DNA from: Linderina pennispora
Lineage: Eukaryota > Kickxellomycota > Kickxellomycetes > Kickxellales > Kickxellaceae
Assembly: GCF_002104995.1 (NCBI RefSeq)
Contig: NW_024468326.1
Location: forward strand, 1 to 41,203
DNA: 41,203 nt
Direction of reading: 5' to 3'
How positions within the stretch are numbered: position 1 is the first letter of the stretch; each line of letters opens with the position of its first letter. Below are positions 17,752 to 26,515 of the stretch, piece by piece. A program made the position numbers and the translations under genes. Under the pieces are notes generated by a model. That model saw only the letters and a list, made by a program, of their open reading frames with translations, made no database searches and was not told the origin of the DNA.

Positions 17752-20700
17752 ATGTCCTTCAAGTTTACGGCCAAGGCGCATCTAGCGTACACGAAATCGA
17801 AGCCCGATGAGGTTGGCCTGACGCCCGGCGACACACTCAATGTGACGAATGATGAGCACGGCGAGTGGTGGGTGGGGGTGAACACGACGACCGGCGAGTC
17901 TGGGTGGTTCCCGGCGAACTACGTCAGCAAGGTGGAGGAGCACCGGACGCCGCCGCCGGCACGTCGGCCCAAGAAGCCGAAGCGCATGGCGCGCGCGCTG
18001 CAGTCCTTCGAGGCGGTCGAGGACGACGACCTGGCCCTGCAGCCCGGCGACATAGTCGAGATCATCCAGGAGACGGACGGCTGGTGCCTGGGCAAGAACA
18101 ACGGCAGTACTGGCATGTTCCCGGCCGACTTTGTCGAGGAAATCGCAAATGAACCGGCTGCCCATCCGCTGCCGCCGATTCCTCCGCGTGCTGCCACCAC
18201 GACGTCGCTGCCACCGCTGCCGAAAAGGACTGCAACGCAGCCGGCGAGCGACCAGCCGGCACCGCCGGTGCAGAGCCCGCCGCTGCCGCCAAGGGCCTCG
18301 GTTGACCAGGAGAGGAAGCATGAGGAGGAGAAGAAGGATAAGCACAAGTCGAAGCGCATAAGCAGGCTGTTTAGCACCAAGAAGACCAAGCCCAAGGAGC
18401 ACGAGCACGAGCACCAGCACAAGCACAAGCACCAGCCGCTGCACAAGGTGCCCAGCACTGAGGGCCCTAGCGTCAGAAGCGTGCCCAGTGCTCAGAGCGC
18501 GGGTGCTGTGGATTCGTCGTCCATCCCTGATGAGGTAACGTGTCACGTGGAGGGGGATTTTTGGAGGGGGATGACGACACTGCATTTTTATTGCATGTTC
18601 AAGGAACTCGCCGGCCAGTGTTGCTTGTTTCCTAAACGCTTTTTTGTTGCTTTTATTTCTTAGGAGCCCGAGGAGAGCACTACGTCGCCTGCCATGCCCA
18701 GCCGCCCGCTACCACAGCCCAGTACCAACCCGTTTACTGGCAGACCTGCTCTGCCGCAACTGCCCAAGGTGCCGCCAGCTCCGTCGGCCGCAGTTCCGCC
18801 GCCGCCACCAGCTGGAGCTGCACCCCCCATGCTCGGCGTGTCTCTTTCCATGCAGCCGCTTCCCGCTGGAGGTATCCCTCTGGGCGCTCCGCCTGTCCTG
18901 CCGGTGCGCCGTCCATCTGCGTCGTCAGTGGCCAGTGGCACCTCAAGTGTCCGTGAGGGATCAGTGCCGCTGCCGCCGCTGCCGCAGGTGCAGCAGGTGC
19001 CCAAGACTGTCGATGAAGAGGGGGCTTCGGATGAGGGGGATGACGCAGACAAGCCCCAGAAGGAGGATGAGGCGGGTTCAGAAAAGGACGACCAGGAGGA
19101 GGGGGCGGATGAGGGTGGCAAGGATGCGGAGAGCACCGCGCCGGCCAGCAAGCCGCGCGGGGACCCGAAGCTGGCCAAGATCATCGAGGACTACGAGGCG
19201 ACATCGAACGAGGAACTGAATCTGATTTCCGGTGATGTAGTCACAATCATCCATCGAGGCACAGACGACGAGCCGCGATGGAAGGGCGAGTACCACGGCA
19301 AAAAGGGATATTTCCCGAGCCACGTGGTTGAGGCGATTGAGGAGTCAGCGGGGCTGGACGAGGAAGGCAATGAGGACGAGTCTGCCGAGGGCGCTGAGGG
19401 CAAGCCCAAGGGATTCAAGCTGGCAGCGTACGGTGTGCAGCAGGGCGGCCTGGGCGCGATCTTTGCCGGCGGCGGCATGCCGATGCTGCGCAAGTCGGCG
19501 CCGTCTTCGAAGAAAGAGACAGAGGCTGAGGAGTCAGAGGATGCGCCGGTGCCGGCTGCTGCGCCTGTGATGCATAAGCTGCGCAGTGTCAGGCGCCCGC
19601 CACTCAAGGAGGAGGTCAAGGAGGAGGTGCCGAACTTTTTGGCCCAGCTGAACCGTGTGCCGCGCAAGAGCTCCCCGTCAAACAAGGAGGAGGAGGAGCC
19701 CGTGGCAGCTCCGGCTCCAGCTCCAGCTCCGGCTCCAGCTCCGGCGTTGCCCCGCAAGATGCTGTCACGCAGTAGTACTTTCGAAGAGCCTGCTGTGGAA
19801 GCGCCTGCTGTGGAGGAGCCTGTTACTGAAGAGCCTGAACAGGAAGCTCCAAAGGAGTCGGCCAAGGAACTGGCCAAGGAGTCGCCAAAGGAGTCGCCAA
19901 AGGAGTCACCTGCTCCAGCAGATGCCCCTGAGCCTGCTGCCGAGGAGCAGCAGGAGGATGAGGAGGAAGAGGACGAGGATGATGACGAGGAGATCACGCC
20001 CCACCCCGAGGAGAAGAAGGAGGAGCCGGTGGAGAAGCCTGCCACTGAGGAACCCGAAGCGCAAGAGGGGGAGGAAGAGGAGATACAGACACAGGACCGC
20101 GATCTGGACACTGAGGTCACGCCTGATCTCAGCGAGTCGAGCGAGCCAGCTGAGCAGGCATCGCCGGAGCCCAAGCAGGCAACACTGGAGCCAATCAAGG
20201 CACCCTCGCTACCGCATGTGAAGCGACTAGTGCGGCGGGCGCCGCGGCAGAAGCCAACCTCGGAGGGCCTGAAGAAGCAGGTGGAGGAGGACTCGCAGTC
20301 AAAGGCCCTGCAGAGCGCATTGGAGAAGGACAAGGATGCGCCGGTGGAGGAGCCGCCAGTCCGGGCGGTGCCGCCGCCGGTGGCCGAGAAGCCCAAGGGC
20401 CTGGGCGGGCGCAGTCATTTTGGCGGCCCGCACTTGCCTGCTGGCGGGTTCAAGGCCACAGGCCGCGTGGGCTCTGCGATGGCTGAGCGGCTGGCAGCCC
20501 TGCAGGCGCGTGCCAGCGGCGCTGTCAGCGACGAGCCAGAGGAGCAGCGGGCGCCCAGTGAGGCCCGCCGGTCGTTTTCGCCGCCGCAGCCACGCGCAGC
20601 AGCACCGGTGGTGACGCATGCGGAGCCGTCGGGCGAGTGGCAGCGGCAGGTCGAGGAGGAGCAGCGGAAGATGCGCCAGGAGGCCGAGATAGTGGCCGGG

Positions 20701-21018
20701 CGCCTCCGTGGCACCGAGCAGGAGCTGACGGCAAGCAAGCAGACGGTTGCTAGGCTCGAGCGTGCGCTGGAGGCGATGACGCAGAACCTCAATAAGGTGC
20801 AGGAGGAGGCGGGCCAGGCACGCCAGGCCCTGGCAAGACTCGAGACCAGCCAGGTGTCGAAGGAGGACGTCGCGATGCTGTTGAAGCGCGAGCTGCAGGC
20901 GGCGGTAGAGCCGCTGCGCAAGCAGACGCAGGAGCTGCGCGACGACAACAGCAAGTTACGCGACGAGATCAAGGGCCTCAAGACGTACATTGACGAGCTG
21001 GTTGTCGAGGAGGAGTAA
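17752..21018 (+). CDS. Three-SH3 adaptor with proline-rich linker and coiled coil (CIN85/CD2AP-like architecture)
   Basis: Exons 17752-18534 and 18664-21018, with a 129-base intron (GTAACG...CTTAG) in phase 0; 1045 residues. SH3-1 spans about 5-62 (ends GWFPANYVSKV), SH3-2 about 80-135 (ends GMFPADFVEEI), and SH3-3 about 431-488 (ends GYFPSHVVEAI). Each has the ALYDY-like start and the W/P core. Proline-rich runs (PPLPPR, PPPPPAG) sit between SH3-2 and SH3-3. A His/Lys-rich patch (residues about 215-230) and a long Glu/Pro/Ala-rich region follow. The last about 125 residues are a heptad coiled coil (about 920-1045). This domain order matches animal CIN85/CD2AP endocytic adaptors; the fungal relatives are actin-patch proteins. 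A role in endocytosis or cortical actin is inference. Low-complexity repeats such as KESPKESPKESP suggest local expansion. Confidence 0.9.
19710..19743 (+). repeat. GCTCCA/GCTCCG hexamer repeat encoding Pro-Ala
   Basis: Short tandem hexamer inside the SH3 adaptor gene encoding alternating Ala and Pro. Confidence 0.8.
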
Positions 21019-21351
21019 GGGGGCCTCTTGAAGGTTCATTTTTTCATTTCAGTTCTCTTTTATTTGATTCCAAACATGCTTCTGTTCTAGCTGTCCCGTG
21101 CTCGCAATGCGAGCTCACCTCAATCCAAGACAAATGCTGCTCGCCTTACATTGTGGCTGGCACAGCTGGTCTGTTTGGGTTGCATCGGCTCATAGCTTAT
21201 GTTATCTAAAGCGGCTGAACAGTGGCGAGTGGGCCAGACCATGGTTCAGTACTGGGGTTCATCATACAGTCCATGGTTGAGCAGGTAGGCATGTTATTTT
21301 GCAACTTCACTTGCGACTTTAAATTTAGAGACGACAAAGCGAGGAGGGGAA
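21019..21351. other. Convergent intergenic region
   Basis: 3' regions of the SH3 adaptor gene (T-rich just past its stop) and of REI1. No gene seen. Confidence 0.5.
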
Positions 21352-22728
21352 TCAGAACGGGTTCTGCTGGCGGAAGTGCTTCATCAGGCCGTTGTTGCGC
21401 ATGCCGATGGCGGTCTTGTAGTCGTGCCTCTGGCGGTACTCCTTGAACGTGGCCATGTCCTTCCACGCCTGGCGGCCATGGGGCTGGGCCATGACCAGCT
21501 CGCGGTTGTGGCTGGTCTGGACGATCTGGTTCTGGTACTCTGGGTTCTCCGCATAATTAGTCAGCATCTTGTGGATCATAACGCTGTCCTTCTCGGTGCG
21601 CAGCATCGGGATGGTCTGCTTGTAGTAGCGGCGCAACGTCCTATGTCCGATCCGCTCGCCGTTGGGCAGCACCAGCTCGCCGTCCTCCTCCTCGACGCTT
21701 CCCATGAGGCTGCGCCGTCCCGCCATCGTCTCCTCATCCAGCTCCTCGTCCTTGTCATGCTGGTCGGCGTCCGGATAAGTGGACGAGAAATCGTAAAAGT
21801 CCGAGATCTCCAGGACGTCGATTTCCTCCTCGTACGCGATCTTGCAGTGGCCCTTATCGAGCATGTGCTGGCGCACGGCCTCAAGGCTCTGCAGAGCGCG
21901 GCCGCGGCCGCTGCAGTACAGGCAGACGTTGGCGATGGAGAGTTTGTTGGCCAGGTACTGGATCAGGCCGTGCAGGTCCACCAGGTACTCGAGATCGGGG
22001 ATGAACAGCGAGTGGGCCTTGGCCATGTGCTCCATGTTCTGTTCGAACGTGTCCGACTGGTTCGGGCAGAACAGGCAGTCGTGGTCGGGGTTAAGCCGCG
22101 GTGCCGCCTTCTTTTTCTTCTCCAGCAGGTCAATCACCTCCTGCTCGGTAGTGGCCGTGTTCAATTGGTGCTTGATCTGCCGCTCCTGCTTCCGGCGCTC
22201 GCGCTCCACATCCTCCTTGCTCAGCGGCGCATCCACATCCATCTTTTGCTCCACCACCTCCTCGTCCTCGTCCTCGTCCTCATCATCGCTGATGACAAAC
22301 TCGCTGACCTTTGGCGCCGATTCCTCGACAACTTCCTGCTCCTGGTCCATCTTCTGGATCTCCTCGTCCTGGATCTTCTGCACCATCTTGCGCTCGGCCT
22401 CCTTGTGCTTCTTGCTATTCAGGTGGTTGTTGAAGGCGTTCTCCGAGCTGTAGGTTTTTTTGCACACGTCGCAGGTTGCCGAGAAGCTCGCGCGCTGCGA
22501 GTCGTCGGCTGCCTTGGCTTGCTGCGCCAGCACGCGCTGCGCAAAGTTCTCCGCCGTTACGCTTGGCAGTCCAACCACCTTGCGCTTCAGGTTGTAGCGG
22601 TGCCAGTCGGTGCGGTAGTGAAGGCGCTGTTGCTCGGCCGAATAGAAGGCGACCTGGCACGCCATGCAGGTGAACAGAGGCGAGCTCTGCGCGTTCATTG
22701 GGATGGAGCTGGGGGGTTGAGAGTCCAT
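21352..22728 (-). CDS. REI1: Pre-60S ribosome maturation factor, Rei1/ZNF622 family
   Basis: 458-residue intact frame. Four C2H2-type fingers: C21/C24-H37/H43 (the typical U1-like first finger), C86/C89-H102/H108, C218/C221-H234/H239 and C269/C272-H288/H294. Fingers 1-2 and 3-4 are split by an acidic stretch (SDDEDEDEDEE) and a basic helix, as in Rei1. The C-terminal region with PNGERIGHRTLRRYYKQ is highly typical of the family. Rei1 acts in the cytoplasm, removing Arx1/Alb1 from pre-60S particles and inserting its tail into the exit tunnel (family knowledge). Divergent to CCT3; the 372 bases between them must serve both promoters. Confidence 0.95.
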   Translation of the reverse strand: MDSQPPSSIPMNAQSSPLFTCMACQVAFYSAEQQRLHYRTDWHRYNLKRKVVGLPSVTAENFAQRVLAQQAKAADDSQRASFSATCDVCKKTYSSENAFNNHLNSKKHKEAERKMVQKIQDEEIQKMDQEQEVVEESAPKVSEFVISDDEDEDEDEEVVEQKMDVDAPLSKEDVERERRKQERQIKHQLNTATTEQEVIDLLEKKKKAAPRLNPDHDCLFCPNQSDTFEQNMEHMAKAHSLFIPDLEYLVDLHGLIQYLANKLSIANVCLYCSGRGRALQSLEAVRQHMLDKGHCKIAYEEEIDVLEISDFYDFSSTYPDADQHDKDEELDEETMAGRRSLMGSVEEEDGELVLPNGERIGHRTLRRYYKQTIPMLRTEKDSVMIHKMLTNYAENPEYQNQIVQTSHNRELVMAQPHGRQAWKDMATFKEYRQRHDYKTAIGMRNNGLMKHFRQQNPF

Positions 22729-23100
22729 ATTTTGTAAAATGAAAAAGTGTATGTGGATATTACAAAGAGAGAGAGAGATGGGGATTTGTAATCGCAGCTG
22801 GAGGTTTACGAGTTGCTGGCCGCAGGAACAAAAAATGGTACAGAGCTGCGGTTTGCAGTTTGCGGATAAATTTTCTTTCGCTGTTGATTATGTGGAGTTG
22901 ATCTGGTACAGTGATCAGGAAGGAACAACGAAGAAGCAAGGCACGATTATTTTGCTGTCGGAAGAGAAAAACACACACACAAGGCACCGCTGAATTCACG
23001 CACTGCAGCGAGCAGTCAGTCTTTTCTTTGTTTTTCTCTCATCTTGCTCAATATACCTTTTCATTAGCCTCCAGGCAAAAAATATTAAAAAGCAGAAAGA
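22729..23100. promoter_or_regulatory. Divergent promoter region REI1/CCT3
   Basis: Head-to-head genes, 372 bases apart. GA-repeat (22765-22777) and CA-repeat (about 22971-22981) tracts are visible. No clear TATA box at the usual distance from either start. Confidence 0.4.
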
Positions 23101-24690
23101 ATGAACGCACCGGTTATTGTTCTCAACACCAACAAACAGCGGGAGAGCGGACACAAGGCGCAAATGTCGAACATTGCGGCGGGCAAGACAGTGGCAGACG
23201 TGGTGCGGACGTGCCTGGGACCCCGCGCGATGCTCAAAATGCTGCTTGACCCGATGGGCGGGATCACGCTGACGAACGACGGGTTTGCGATCCTGCGCGA
23301 ATGCGAGGTAGCGCACCCAGCAGCCAAGTCGATGATTGAGCTGAGCCGCACGCAAGACGACGAGGTGGGCGACGGCACGACCAGCGTGATAATCCTGGCG
23401 GGCGAGATGCTGGCGATCAGCGCGCCGTTCCTGGAGCGCAAGATCCACCCGGTGGTGATTCTGCGCGGGTTCCAGCGGGCGCTTTCTGACGCGCAGGAGA
23501 TCCTGCGGCAGATTTCGGTTCCGGTCGACACCAGCGACCGTGACCAGATGCTGAAGCTGATTAAGAGCGCAATCGGCACCAAGTTTGTCAGCCGGTGGAA
23601 CGACCTGATGTGCGGACTGGCGCTGACGGCCGTGCAGATTGTGGCGAAGAGCGAGGGCGCGGATGTGCGCGAGGTGGACATCAAGAGGTTTGCACGGGTG
23701 GAGAAGGTTCCCGGAGGGGAGATCGAGGAGAGCCGCGTGCTGGATGGCGTGATGGTCAACAAGGACGTGGTGCATCCGAAGATGCGGCGGCGGATCGAGA
23801 ACCCGCGGATTGTGCTGCTGGATTGCCCGCTGGAGTACAAGAAGGGCGAGTCGCAGACGAACATTGAGATCACGCGCGAGCAGGACTGGGCGCGCATCCT
23901 GGAGATCGAGGAGGAGCAGGTCAAGGCCATGTGCGACAAGATCGCGGCGCTGAAGCCGGACCTGGTGATCACGGAGAAGGGCGTGTCGGACCTGGCGCAG
24001 CACCATCTGGTGAAGCAGGGGATCACGGCGCTGCGTCGCATGCGCAAGACCGACAACAACCGGATTGCACGTGCCACAGGCGCGACGATCGTGACGTCGG
24101 TGGACGAGCTGAAGGAGCAGGACGTGGGGACGGCGTGCGGGCTGTTCCACGTGGAGAAGATCGGAGACGAGTACTTTTCGTTCCTGACGCAGTGCCGCAA
24201 CCCCAAGGCCTGCACGATTCTGCTGCGCGGGCCCGGCAAGGACACGCTGAACGAGGTAGACCGCAACCTGCAGGACGCCATGTGCGTAGCCCGCAATGTG
24301 ATGTTTACGCCGTTCCTGTGCCCGGGCGGCGGCGCTGCCGAGATGGCTGTGGCGGTGCAGCTGGCGCAGCGCGCCAAGGAGCAGGTTGATGGCGTCGAGC
24401 AGTGGCCGTATGCGGGCGTGGCTGAGGCCATGGAGGTCATCCCGCGCACGCTGATCCAGAACGGCGGCGGCAATGCGATCCGCACGCTGACGCAGCTGCG
24501 TGCCAAGCACGCGCAGGGCCTGACGTCCTGGGGAGTCGACGGTGAGCGCGGTGTGCCCGCCGACATGCAGGAGTACGGAGTCTGGGAGCCGCTGGCCGTC
24601 AAGCTGCAGACCATCAAGACTGCCGTGGACTCGGCGTCGCTCTTGCTGCGCGTCGACGATATTGTGTCGGGCACTGCCAAGAAGGATTAA
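23101..24690 (+). CDS. CCT3: T-complex protein 1 gamma subunit (CCT3)
   Basis: 529 residues from the ATG at 23101, intact and intron-free. Group II chaperonin signatures: the ATP-site loop DPMGGITLTNDG (from residue 50), GDGTTSVIILAGEML (from residue 90, catalytic Asp) and LCPGGGAAEMAVAVQL. Gamma-specific features include the start VIVLNTNKQRESG and the end RVDDIVSG. It forms one of the eight subunits of the CCT/TRiC ring, folding actin, tubulin and WD40 proteins in the cytosol. Two very long antisense frames cover the same bases and are treated as shadows of GC-rich codon use. The 3' end is convergent to the creC-like gene, 16 bases apart. Confidence 0.97.
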   Translation: MNAPVIVLNTNKQRESGHKAQMSNIAAGKTVADVVRTCLGPRAMLKMLLDPMGGITLTNDGFAILRECEVAHPAAKSMIELSRTQDDEVGDGTTSVIILAGEMLAISAPFLERKIHPVVILRGFQRALSDAQEILRQISVPVDTSDRDQMLKLIKSAIGTKFVSRWNDLMCGLALTAVQIVAKSEGADVREVDIKRFARVEKVPGGEIEESRVLDGVMVNKDVVHPKMRRRIENPRIVLLDCPLEYKKGESQTNIEITREQDWARILEIEEEQVKAMCDKIAALKPDLVITEKGVSDLAQHHLVKQGITALRRMRKTDNNRIARATGATIVTSVDELKEQDVGTACGLFHVEKIGDEYFSFLTQCRNPKACTILLRGPGKDTLNEVDRNLQDAMCVARNVMFTPFLCPGGGAAEMAVAVQLAQRAKEQVDGVEQWPYAGVAEAMEVIPRTLIQNGGGNAIRTLTQLRAKHAQGLTSWGVDGERGVPADMQEYGVWEPLAVKLQTIKTAVDSASLLLRVDDIVSGTAKKD

Positions 24691-24706
24691 AGTTTTGATT
24701 GAGTCT

Positions 24707-26401
24707 TCAGAAAATTACATTCTCTACCGGCCGCCGCCACACCTTCACCACGCCCTGCCGGCACGCGGTCACCAGCAAGTCCTGGCTGAACTGCACTCCA
24801 CATAGGGACGCCTCGTGGATGCGCTCAGAGACCAGCGGCTGCAGCACAGCGCACCCGTCGCGCGGTACACGGCCATGCACCGTCTCCGAGGGCGCATCGT
24901 CGACGCCGGGTGGGCCATGCAGGTAGTCGAGGTCTGAGGAGTGGCGCACGTGACCGGCCTGATGCGACGGCGTGCGGTGCAGTCTCGGCCGATGCAGCGC
25001 CGGCAGCGAAAAGTCCCACACCAGCAGCTGCGCGTCCTCGCCGACCGACATGAACCGATAGGCATTGCGGGCCGTTGGATCGAACTGCACATCGGTGACC
25101 CACGACAAGTGGCCGGTGCAGCGGGCCACGGCCATCTGCTCGTAGTACCCAAAGACCGTCAGCTGGTCGTCCTTGCCGCCGGCCACAATGTAGCGCGCGT
25201 CGGGGCTCCAGGCCGCACACGTCAGACCGCCGAAATACGACAAATAGACGTCCTCCAGGAGCTCGTTCATGTAGTCGATCACGCGCAGACCGCCGTCCTC
25301 GCACGTGGCCGCCACGCGCTGCATGTCGGGTGCGAAGGCCAGAGACGTGATCGCGCGGTTGCTCAGCTTCCAGTATGCCACCGGGTTGCTGCGCGGCTTG
25401 AGCTGCCGCGCCACCTCGAAATGGTCCATGCGCGTGACCTTGCGGTTCGCATGTGCTATACCGGGCACATAAAAGTCCTCCTTGGTGCGGTCCATGATCA
25501 TCACCGCACCGTCGGCCGTGCCCGCCATGAACAGCGTGTCGGAGTCTGGCAGCCATTTCACACACGTGATCGCCGGCCCGTATCCAGAGTTCTTGTTCAG
25601 CCGTGCATACTTGCCCGACACTGGCTCGTACCAGATCATGTCGCCGTGGACAAACCCCATAATGATATCGACACGGCTCGCCGACCGCACGCTAACCGCA
25701 TGGCACAAGGGCGTGGTGCCCGTCAGGTCCAGCCTGGCCAGGGTCTCCCGGCCAGCCTCCGAAACCCCCGCCCACGTCAGGCACCTCGGTGCATTGAACA
25801 CCAGGAACACGCTCTGCTCGTCCACAATCCATTTGGCGAGGTTCTCGGTCGTCACCATCCGGCTCACATACGTTGATGTGCATTTTGTCACTATTCCCTT
25901 GCCCACCGCAACCTCGTTCTGTTCTTTGGTGCGCCAGCCCCGCATAAAACTGCTCTTGCGGCTGTTCTTGGCCACTGATGCGCTCGACGACCCACCACTG
26001 ATATCCGCTGTTTGCTCGCTGTGTGCGTCTGTCGGCTCGTCATTGCGGCTGCCTTGGAATATCGCCACATGTGTGGGTCGGTTCGCTTGCGCGTACATGC
26101 GCGCTGCTGCTGTTGGCGGTGGCGGCGGTGGTGCCGGTGCTGTCGGTGTGCTTGGGAACATCAGCCCGCCGGCTGCCATAGCGGTGCTGGCAGCACCAAA
26201 CCGCATCGGACCATTGACCGTAGGCGGCACTGTGCCCATGGTGGACGAATTGCTGGCGCCTGCACACAGGTCGTCGGCGCCAATGTCCTTGGCGATGTTG
26301 GGCAGGAACTGATTTGCCGCATCTTCCGTCTGGAACTTGCTGACCAGCACCCACTTGCCCTCGGGCGTGTCGAAATGCGTGCACGGCTGAGCAGATGCCA
26401 T
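24707..26401 (-). CDS. creC: WD40 protein of the CreC/WDR20 family (deubiquitinase partner)
   Basis: 564 residues, intact. A Pro/Ala-rich, low-complexity N-terminus (about 45-155) precedes the family block GIVTKCTSTYVSRMV (169-183) and WIVDEQSVFLVFNAPRCLTW. WD repeats follow: about 278-304 (CVKWLPDSDTLFMAGTADG), 350-377, 391-417 (CAAWSPDARYIVAGGKDDQ), 428-464 (GHLSWVTDVQFDP) and a C-terminal one near 533-556. CreC in Aspergillus and WDR20 in animals bind and activate UBP-family deubiquitinases (CreB/USP12-46) and affect carbon catabolite repression (family knowledge). The same function here is inference. The distance to the hexosaminidase gene upstream is short (114 bases), suggesting a compact same-strand arrangement. 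Confidence 0.88.
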   Translation of the reverse strand: MASAQPCTHFDTPEGKWVLVSKFQTEDAANQFLPNIAKDIGADDLCAGASNSSTMGTVPPTVNGPMRFGAASTAMAAGGLMFPSTPTAPAPPPPPPTAAARMYAQANRPTHVAIFQGSRNDEPTDAHSEQTADISGGSSSASVAKNSRKSSFMRGWRTKEQNEVAVGKGIVTKCTSTYVSRMVTTENLAKWIVDEQSVFLVFNAPRCLTWAGVSEAGRETLARLDLTGTTPLCHAVSVRSASRVDIIMGFVHGDMIWYEPVSGKYARLNKNSGYGPAITCVKWLPDSDTLFMAGTADGAVMIMDRTKEDFYVPGIAHANRKVTRMDHFEVARQLKPRSNPVAYWKLSNRAITSLAFAPDMQRVAATCEDGGLRVIDYMNELLEDVYLSYFGGLTCAAWSPDARYIVAGGKDDQLTVFGYYEQMAVARCTGHLSWVTDVQFDPTARNAYRFMSVGEDAQLLVWDFSLPALHRPRLHRTPSHQAGHVRHSSDLDYLHGPPGVDDAPSETVHGRVPRDGCAVLQPLVSERIHEASLCGVQFSQDLLVTACRQGVVKVWRRPVENVIF

Positions 26402-26483
26402 TAGTACAAAAAGAAAAGGAAAATTACTATTGAACGAAAGGAGAACCGCGTCATGTCTTTTGCTTGCTCAGGCTGTCAGGGTA

Positions 26484-26489
26484 TTTATT
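26484..26489 (-). terminator. AATAAA polyadenylation signal of the GH20 gene
   Basis: AATAAA on the minus strand about 27 bases past the hexosaminidase stop. Confidence 0.5.
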
Positions 26490-26515
26490 GGGTGGTTTCA
26501 CGTCACATGACTCTT

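Noticed and set aside
19191-20396. 401-codon Ser-rich minus-strand frame
   Set aside because: Mirror of the Glu/Pro/Ala-rich linker of the SH3 adaptor; no independent features.
21376-22737. 453-codon plus-strand frame over REI1
   Set aside because: Leu/Val-rich shadow of the acidic and basic Rei1 sequence; the Rei1 zinc fingers are clear on the minus strand.
23085-24680. Antisense frames of 531 and 504 codons covering CCT3
   Set aside because: The sense frame is unmistakably CCT gamma. The antisense translations have no domain and a composition expected from the complement of GC-rich codons.
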